Notes under the pieces: generated by a model
What the model was told of the DNA's origin: nothing
The model's database searches: none
What the model saw: the letters and a program-made list of their open reading frames with translations, nothing else
In this document: positions 59,929 to 64,000 of the stretch, piece after piece
Numbering within the stretch: the first letter of the stretch is position 1
How the letters are laid out: the number at the start of each line of letters is the position of its first letter
Made by a program: the position numbers and the translations under genes
Source of the DNA: IOR16 sp963521065
GTDB lineage: Bacteria > Bacillota > Clostridia > Peptostreptococcales > Anaerovoracaceae
Direction of reading: 5' to 3'
Assembly: GCA_963521065.1 (NCBI GenBank)
Contig: CAUQTI010000002.1
Coordinates: 62,001 to 126,000, forward strand
DNA: 64,000 nt

Positions 59929-60807
59929 TTATTCTCCATTCTTTTGTTTTTTCTTTCGTTTCCAAATCAACAATTTGTGAAAATCGGCATATATCCCACA
60001 GTCGTAAATTCCAGATAAAACCTCTTCCTCACTCAGTTGTCCCTTGTAACTACCCTTGCGGTTCACAATTGTAAATAATCGCGCTTCATAAGGCCGATAC
60101 GCTTGCAATATCTTCATTGCCTGTATATGCTGGTCGCATACAACCATTTTCGGCTTGAAGCTTTGCCTTCTTTCCTCAATGCGTTTTGTTAGTTTATAGA
60201 AGAGAAAGCGGTTATCTGCTCTGGAAACAATCGCTAAATTTATTGCTAAAGCGCAGATCAATAAATTCATCAGATTATATTGTACCAAGTAAAAGCCTAA
60301 AAGGAAAAGAAAAATCGCAAATATCCTCGAAAATATTTCAGAAAACCGGTCTGCTTTCCCGTATCCAAAAAAATACGTAAGATATAAGCCAATTATTTTT
60401 CCTCCGTCTAAGGGATAAAATGGCATTAAATTAAAAATACCTAAAATTAAATTGCATAAAATCAGCTCACTTACCCAGGTTTCTGGGTAAAAAAAGGATA
60501 TCATATAGAGAATTGCAGCAATTACTATATTTGATGCAGGTCCCGCTAAATGAATGAGAAGTTCATGTAAGGGTCTGATTGCAGTTTCTGACAAATAAAG
60601 AACACCACCGAACAAGCCTGCCGATATTTTCTGAGGGTGATACCCTAAAGCTTGTGCCGCTGTAGCATGTGCCAGCTCGTGAAATAGTGAAAAGAAAGCA
60701 GAGGAAATCGCAATTAAAAGATTCCCTGTTAAAGTAACTAGGATAATCAACAGAAAAAAAGTAAAGTGCACTTCTGTTTTAATCCCTCTAAGATAAAAAT
60801 GAATCAT
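59929..60807 (-). CDS. spoIVFB: M50 family metalloprotease (SpoIVFB-like)
   Basis: 292 aa. A multi-pass site-2 protease with FHELAHATAAQALGY (HExxH) and NLMPFYPLDGGKI (the metal-binding Asp). In Bacillus SpoIVFB cleaves pro-SigK within the mother-cell membrane. The SpoIVFA-like gene is 8 bp upstream, supporting the assignment. A soluble part from about residue 225, with CBS-like pattern (VVCDQHIQAMKILQAYRPYEARLFTIV), follows. Confidence 0.85.
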   Translation of the reverse strand: MIHFYLRGIKTEVHFTFFLLIILVTLTGNLLIAISSAFFSLFHELAHATAAQALGYHPQKISAGLFGGVLYLSETAIRPLHELLIHLAGPASNIVIAAILYMISFFYPETWVSELILCNLILGIFNLMPFYPLDGGKIIGLYLTYFFGYGKADRFSEIFSRIFAIFLFLLGFYLVQYNLMNLLICALAINLAIVSRADNRFLFYKLTKRIEERRQSFKPKMVVCDQHIQAMKILQAYRPYEARLFTIVNRKGSYKGQLSEEEVLSGIYDCGIYADFHKLLIWKRKKKQKNGE

Positions 60808-60815
60808 AAGAAAAC

Positions 60816-61484
60816 CTAAAATGAGATATAACTGGCAGGGTTCACGATTTCTTGATCAACCCATAGTTGAAAGGAGAGATAATTTTCATCAGCCGGAGCG
60901 ATGGAGGCAATAAGCTGCCCTCTCTTGACTTTTTGCAGAGGTTCAACATATACAGTCGTACAGCCTTCATAGCGAGAATCTATTTCATTTCCGTGGCTGA
61001 TTTTGATAATCTGCTTTCCGTTCTCGTTATTTCCCTGAATTTCGGAGACGGTCCCCCCTGCTACCGCATAAACTTGCAGCTCTTTGTCAGAGGAAAATTT
61101 CATTCCTCGTTCAAACCCATTTGTTTCACTTCCTAGATAGGCTTTTTTCTCTCCAAAGGTCGAAATAAGTGCCTCTTCATCTGCCGGAGGAACAAAGCTA
61201 AGGTTTTTTTCACTTTCCTTCAATTTTTCATTCACTTTCTTAGGCAATTCTACCGCATTTGAAAAAACTGCTTTTCCGGAATCGATTAACTCTATGCCGG
61301 TATAGTCTTTTGACATATAATTTTGAAAGGTTTGCATTGATTGATTCAACAAAGCCAAATCTAATTTTTTTATTACAATTACCAAGAGCAAAATAAGGAT
61401 AGAAACGAGTATCTGTTTTAAAACCGTCTGTATCCAATTTTTCTTTTCACGTTTATATCCCCAACGGTCGTATCTCTGCATCAT
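60816..61484 (-). CDS. spoIVFA: M23-like peptidase domain protein (SpoIVFA-like)
   Basis: 222 aa. One transmembrane helix (about residues 23-41) and a C-terminal LytM/M23-type domain (GMKFSSDKELQVYAVAGGTVSEI ... ISHGNEIDSRYEGCTTVYVEPLQKVKRGQLIAS). The HxxxD and HxH metal ligands of active M23 enzymes are not seen, so it is probably a non-catalytic fold, as in SpoIVFA and SpoIIQ. It lies directly before the SpoIVFB-like gene, which favours the SpoIVFA role. Confidence 0.8.
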   Translation of the reverse strand: MMQRYDRWGYKREKKNWIQTVLKQILVSILILLLVIVIKKLDLALLNQSMQTFQNYMSKDYTGIELIDSGKAVFSNAVELPKKVNEKLKESEKNLSFVPPADEEALISTFGEKKAYLGSETNGFERGMKFSSDKELQVYAVAGGTVSEIQGNNENGKQIIKISHGNEIDSRYEGCTTVYVEPLQKVKRGQLIASIAPADENYLSFQLWVDQEIVNPASYISF

Positions 61485-61540
61485 AAAATCACCCCTTTAT
61501 CCTTATGATTAAAGATATGACAAAGTGGGTGATCACATTC

Positions 61541-62077
61541 CTATTTCATTATTTCACATATTTTTGTTCCAATCAGATCTTCCACCTGCTGTAAAAAAAG
61601 TGCTGTCTGTGAAAAACTCTTTCTAATCCGCTCTTCTGCGTTTTTATCATCTTGCGATTTTTTTATAATGTAATCCATTCTTAAATCCAGGCCGACAAAT
61701 TGATCCTCCAAGACCATACGATCTGCGAGACACAAAATATCAAGTTCAGTAATGTCTTTTTTAGGGCCTTCAATTCGATAGGACATATGGTGAAAAATTA
61801 CATTTGCAAGGTCATCAAATCCGAGATCATGCGCAATTTGTGCACCTTTTTCCCAATGTTCCTCTTCTGCTCTCTTAATGTCATGCAGCCACCCGGCACT
61901 TTGTAAAAGCGGTATATTTAATAAAATCCCTTTCGTCTGCAGGTGCTTTGCTAAAAGGACCGCAACACGCGAAACTTCTTTGCAATGGCCGATTACATGG
62001 CTTGGCGTATTGTGTTTCTGCCATAAACGCTCACATTCAGCGAAGTTTGGATAGATTTTATCTTCTATTTTTTCCAT
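61541..62077 (-). CDS. HD-domain hydrolase
   Basis: 178 aa. HVIGHCKEVSRVAVLLAKHL, AGWLHDIKRAEEEHWEKGAQIAHDLG and VIFHHM give the His-Asp set of HD phosphohydrolases. Substrate is unknown; small HD proteins act on nucleotides or sugars. ATG 62077 is preferred; a GTG at 62089 has no separate Shine-Dalgarno. Confidence 0.8.
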   Translation of the reverse strand: MEKIEDKIYPNFAECERLWQKHNTPSHVIGHCKEVSRVAVLLAKHLQTKGILLNIPLLQSAGWLHDIKRAEEEHWEKGAQIAHDLGFDDLANVIFHHMSYRIEGPKKDITELDILCLADRMVLEDQFVGLDLRMDYIIKKSQDDKNAEERIRKSFSQTALFLQQVEDLIGTKICEIMK

Positions 62078-62221
62078 TTTTCTTACCACTTTCTTTCTGT
62101 ACCGCCAGTTTTTATGATTGGTTCATCATGAGGATACTGTTCTTCTCTCAAACGCTCATATCTGCATGTTGTGGCTTCTATTAAAATAATAGATTTCTTT
62201 CAGCAATATCTAGTAAAGAAA

Positions 62222-62251
62222 TTGACACGATGCGACACTTAATGATATAGT
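62222..62251 (+). promoter_or_regulatory. Promoter of the S24-like regulator gene
   Basis: TTGACA (62222-62227) and TATAGT (62246-62251) are separated by 18 bp. Direct repeats GACAC and CGACAC overlap the spacer. Confidence 0.65.
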
Positions 62252-62287
62252 TAATTATCTACTGAACTAGAAATAGGAGGAAATTTG

Positions 62288-63052
62288 ATGAACTATGCCA
62301 AAATGCTAGAACAAATCATAGAAAAAAGCGAGCTGTCTCTACGCCAAATATCAAAGCGATGCGCTGATTTGAATTTGACAATTACACCATCTTACATATC
62401 ACAATTAAAAAATGGAAAGCTACCCCCTCCGTCTGAAGAAGTTTCACTGATTCTAGCAAAGGTATGTGGTTCAAAAGAACAATCTAAACTTGTTTTTCAA
62501 GGTTATATGGAAAAAGCACCGCATTTAGTAAGAGAATATATGCTGGCCTCCTCCTCTTTAAATAAAATTATGTTGGAAAGCCTGTGCCGTGCAGACAACA
62601 ATGGAGAGCTATCCTCAGAATTTCGAAAGCATATTGAAGAATTGGACGTTCTCTCCACGCTGGAAATTTCCTCTAAATATATCAGTATGGAGGACACCTC
62701 AAAAGCCGGTGAACTTCTGAAAGAAATTTCTTTATCTAGCGGCTGTGTTACAAAGTGTGATACAAACGGAGAATTATTAAATGTATTTTTAGGAGATACT
62801 TCTATGGCTCCTACTATTCCGAATCATTCTTACTTATATATTATGCCAACAAAAACATCCTTGCTAAAAGATAGGGATATCCTTGCGTTCTATCCGACCG
62901 GGCGAAAAATACCGACACTGAGACGACTGTTCCATGTGAACGAAAAAATTCTCTTAATACCAGATGAGCGTTCACACGAAATCTATTCTTACAATACAAT
63001 TGAAGAAATCGATTATATCGGCAAACTTGTTTCCTATAAAATCGATTTATAA
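62288..63052 (+). CDS. HTH regulator with S24/LexA-like C-terminal domain
   Basis: 254 aa; ATG 62288 with AGGAGG 7 nt upstream. The N-terminal HTH is XRE-like (KMLEQIIEKSELSLRQISKRCADLNLTITPSYISQLKNGKLPPPS). A helical linker leads to an S24-like domain with GDTSMAPTI (the Ser) and, at the Lys position of LexA-like proteins, KIPTLRRLF: Arg seems to replace the catalytic Lys. Self-cleavage is therefore doubtful. The LexA AG cleavage pair is also not seen. Target genes are not known. Confidence 0.75.
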   Translation: MNYAKMLEQIIEKSELSLRQISKRCADLNLTITPSYISQLKNGKLPPPSEEVSLILAKVCGSKEQSKLVFQGYMEKAPHLVREYMLASSSLNKIMLESLCRADNNGELSSEFRKHIEELDVLSTLEISSKYISMEDTSKAGELLKEISLSSGCVTKCDTNGELLNVFLGDTSMAPTIPNHSYLYIMPTKTSLLKDRDILAFYPTGRKIPTLRRLFHVNEKILLIPDERSHEIYSYNTIEEIDYIGKLVSYKIDL

Positions 63053-63056
63053 TTTA

Positions 63057-63085
63057 TCTAATAGGAAAGATGCTTTCCTATTAGA
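63057..63085 (+). terminator. Hairpin after the S24-like regulator
   Basis: TCTAATAGGAAAG (63057-63069) pairs with CTTTCCTATTAGA (63073-63085) over a 3-nt loop; the T run after it is weak. Confidence 0.6.
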
Positions 63086-63210
63086 TTACTTCTAAATTGC
63101 AGAGGCCGCGGTTTTGCTCTTTTCAATTCTGCTTATGAGAGACTTATAATATTGATGCTTTTGCACTTTCTAAGCTTCGAAAATAAAACGTATCTTAAAA
63201 AGGTTTATTC

Positions 63211-64000
63211 TTATTCATTAATATATTCAAATTCATAATCAACAATCCGTATTACATCTCCGTCTTCTAGTCCCATTTCTTTCATGCGCTCAATGGCACC
63301 TTTCTTTTCCACATATTTATATAAATAGCGTAAAGAACCGGTATCATTAAAGTTAGTGGAATTAAAGATTTTCTCAAGCTGCTTGCCTGTAAGGACATAA
63401 ACGGCATCTTCTTTTGAAATGTAAATTTCTCGATAATCTTCATCCTCGTCGTCTTTTTCAAAATCGAAAAATTCGTAATCTGGCTCTTCTTCCGGCAATT
63501 CTTTTAAAGAATTCAGTTCGTTCAACGCGGCAGTTAAAAGCTCGGTAATTCCCTCGTTAATCGGTGCACAAATCGGAAAGACCGAGTAGCCTTTTTTCAA
63601 AACGTAATCTGCAAATTCTTTATATTGCTCTTCCGATGCCATGTCCATTTTGTTTGCAGCTACCAATTGCACCTTGGCCGGTAATTTCTTTCCATAAGAA
63701 GCTAATTCTTGATTGATTTTTTCAAAGTCCTCAATTGGATTTCGTCCTTCTGAACCAGAAACATCTACAACATGAATCAACATCTTAGTCCGCTCAATGT
63801 GTTTTAAGAAATCAAGTCCTAAGCCGGCACCCGTATGTGCACCTTCAATTAAGCCTGGAATATCTGCCATAACAAAGCTGGTATCGTATAACTGCACAAC
63901 GCCTAAATTCGGCGTAATCGTAGTGAAATGATAGTTCGCTATTTTAGGCGAAGCACTTGTACTGACAGAAAGCAAAGTGGATTTTCCTACATTTGGAAAT
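63211..64000 (-). CDS. obg: GTPase Obg/CgtA, C-terminal part
   Basis: The frame runs off the window, so the N-terminal Obg domain is missing. The G1 motif begins at the edge (PNVGKSTLLS). DIPGLIEGAHTGAGLGLDFLKHIERT is the G3-switch II region and NKMD the G4 motif. The C-terminal OCT domain is present (VYVLTGKQLEKIFNSTNFNDTGSLRYLYKYVEKKGAIERMKEMGLEDGDVIRIVDYEFEY). Obg is linked to 50S assembly and, in Bacillus, sporulation initiation. Confidence 0.95.
   Translation of the reverse strand, partial: FPNVGKSTLLSVSTSASPKIANYHFTTITPNLGVVQLYDTSFVMADIPGLIEGAHTGAGLGLDFLKHIERTKMLIHVVDVSGSEGRNPIEDFEKINQELASYGKKLPAKVQLVAANKMDMASEEQYKEFADYVLKKGYSVFPICAPINEGITELLTAALNELNSLKELPEEEPDYEFFDFEKDDEDEDYREIYISKEDAVYVLTGKQLEKIFNSTNFNDTGSLRYLYKYVEKKGAIERMKEMGLEDGDVIRIVDYEFEYINE

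Noticed and set aside
62288..63052. Gene as LexA
   Set aside because: No cleavage Ala-Gly pair, Arg at the Lys position, and an XRE-type rather than LexA-type HTH.
1..64000. tRNA, rRNA or CRISPR elements
   Set aside because: No cloverleaf-like sequence, rRNA stretch or regular spaced repeats were found by eye on either strand.

Overview
This window looks like chromosome from a low-GC, spore-forming Firmicute, most likely a Clostridia-type anaerobe. The evidence is the full spoIIIA set, spo0A, spoIVB, a BofC-like gene and a SpoIVFA/SpoIVFB-like pair, together with T-box and TPP leader RNAs. No tRNA, rRNA, CRISPR array or intact insertion sequence was recognised. Family or genus cannot be fixed from the sequence alone.

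Region 1 (1-28.6 kb, + strand) is a dense housekeeping block. It begins with the tail of a CorC/HlyC-type protein and spoIIIAA-AB. A self-contained aromatic amino acid operon follows (DAHP synthase, aroB, aroA, aroC, pheA, tyrA), with its own promoter, an aromatic-rich leader peptide, an attenuator-like terminator and an end terminator. The sporulation operon then resumes with spoIIIAC-AH. After that come an Asp23 gene, nusB, a Kae1-like gene, xseA-xseB, a polyprenyl synthase, dxs, a tlyA-type methyltransferase, mutS, mutL, miaA, a tyrosine recombinase, a YnbB-type PLP enzyme, a VTT-domain membrane protein and a polysaccharide deacetylase.

Region 2 (28.6-39.3 kb, mostly - strand) is an accessory stretch with many unfamiliar genes. 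It holds a divergent pair, an AAA ATPase and a YneA-like LysM protein, around three SOS-box-like sites. An 840-bp gene-free stretch, a LysM protein, a long coiled-coil protein and a zinc-ribbon membrane protein follow. Next is a SatD/DUF3307/lipoprotein/HTH group whose promoter regions share GTTGCAT elements. The region ends with another HTH protein, a DUF2087 protein, a GIY-YIG-like protein and a 513-aa protein of unknown function.

Region 3 (39.3-64 kb, mostly - strand) returns to core functions. A TPP-riboswitch-led thiamine operon (thiM, thiE, a HAD phosphatase, thiD, thiC) is followed by a GH18 lipoprotein, ruvX, ireB and T-box-controlled alaS. Then come a class II aldolase, mnmA-nifU-nifS, spo0A-spoIVB-bofC-like, comEA, a radical SAM pair, a SpoIVFB/SpoIVFA-like pair, an HD-domain protein, an S24-like regulator on the + strand and the C-terminal part of obg.

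The most notable observations are: (a) a 43-codon leader peptide with 13 aromatic residues and mutually exclusive hairpins ahead of the DAHP synthase gene; (b) the aromatic operon splitting spoIIIA; (c) a hairpin before spoIIIAA that contains its Shine-Dalgarno sequence in one arm and a SigE-like -10 in the loop; (d) the SOS-like divergent ATPase/YneA module; and (e) the GTTGCAT operators around satD and its neighbour regulator.
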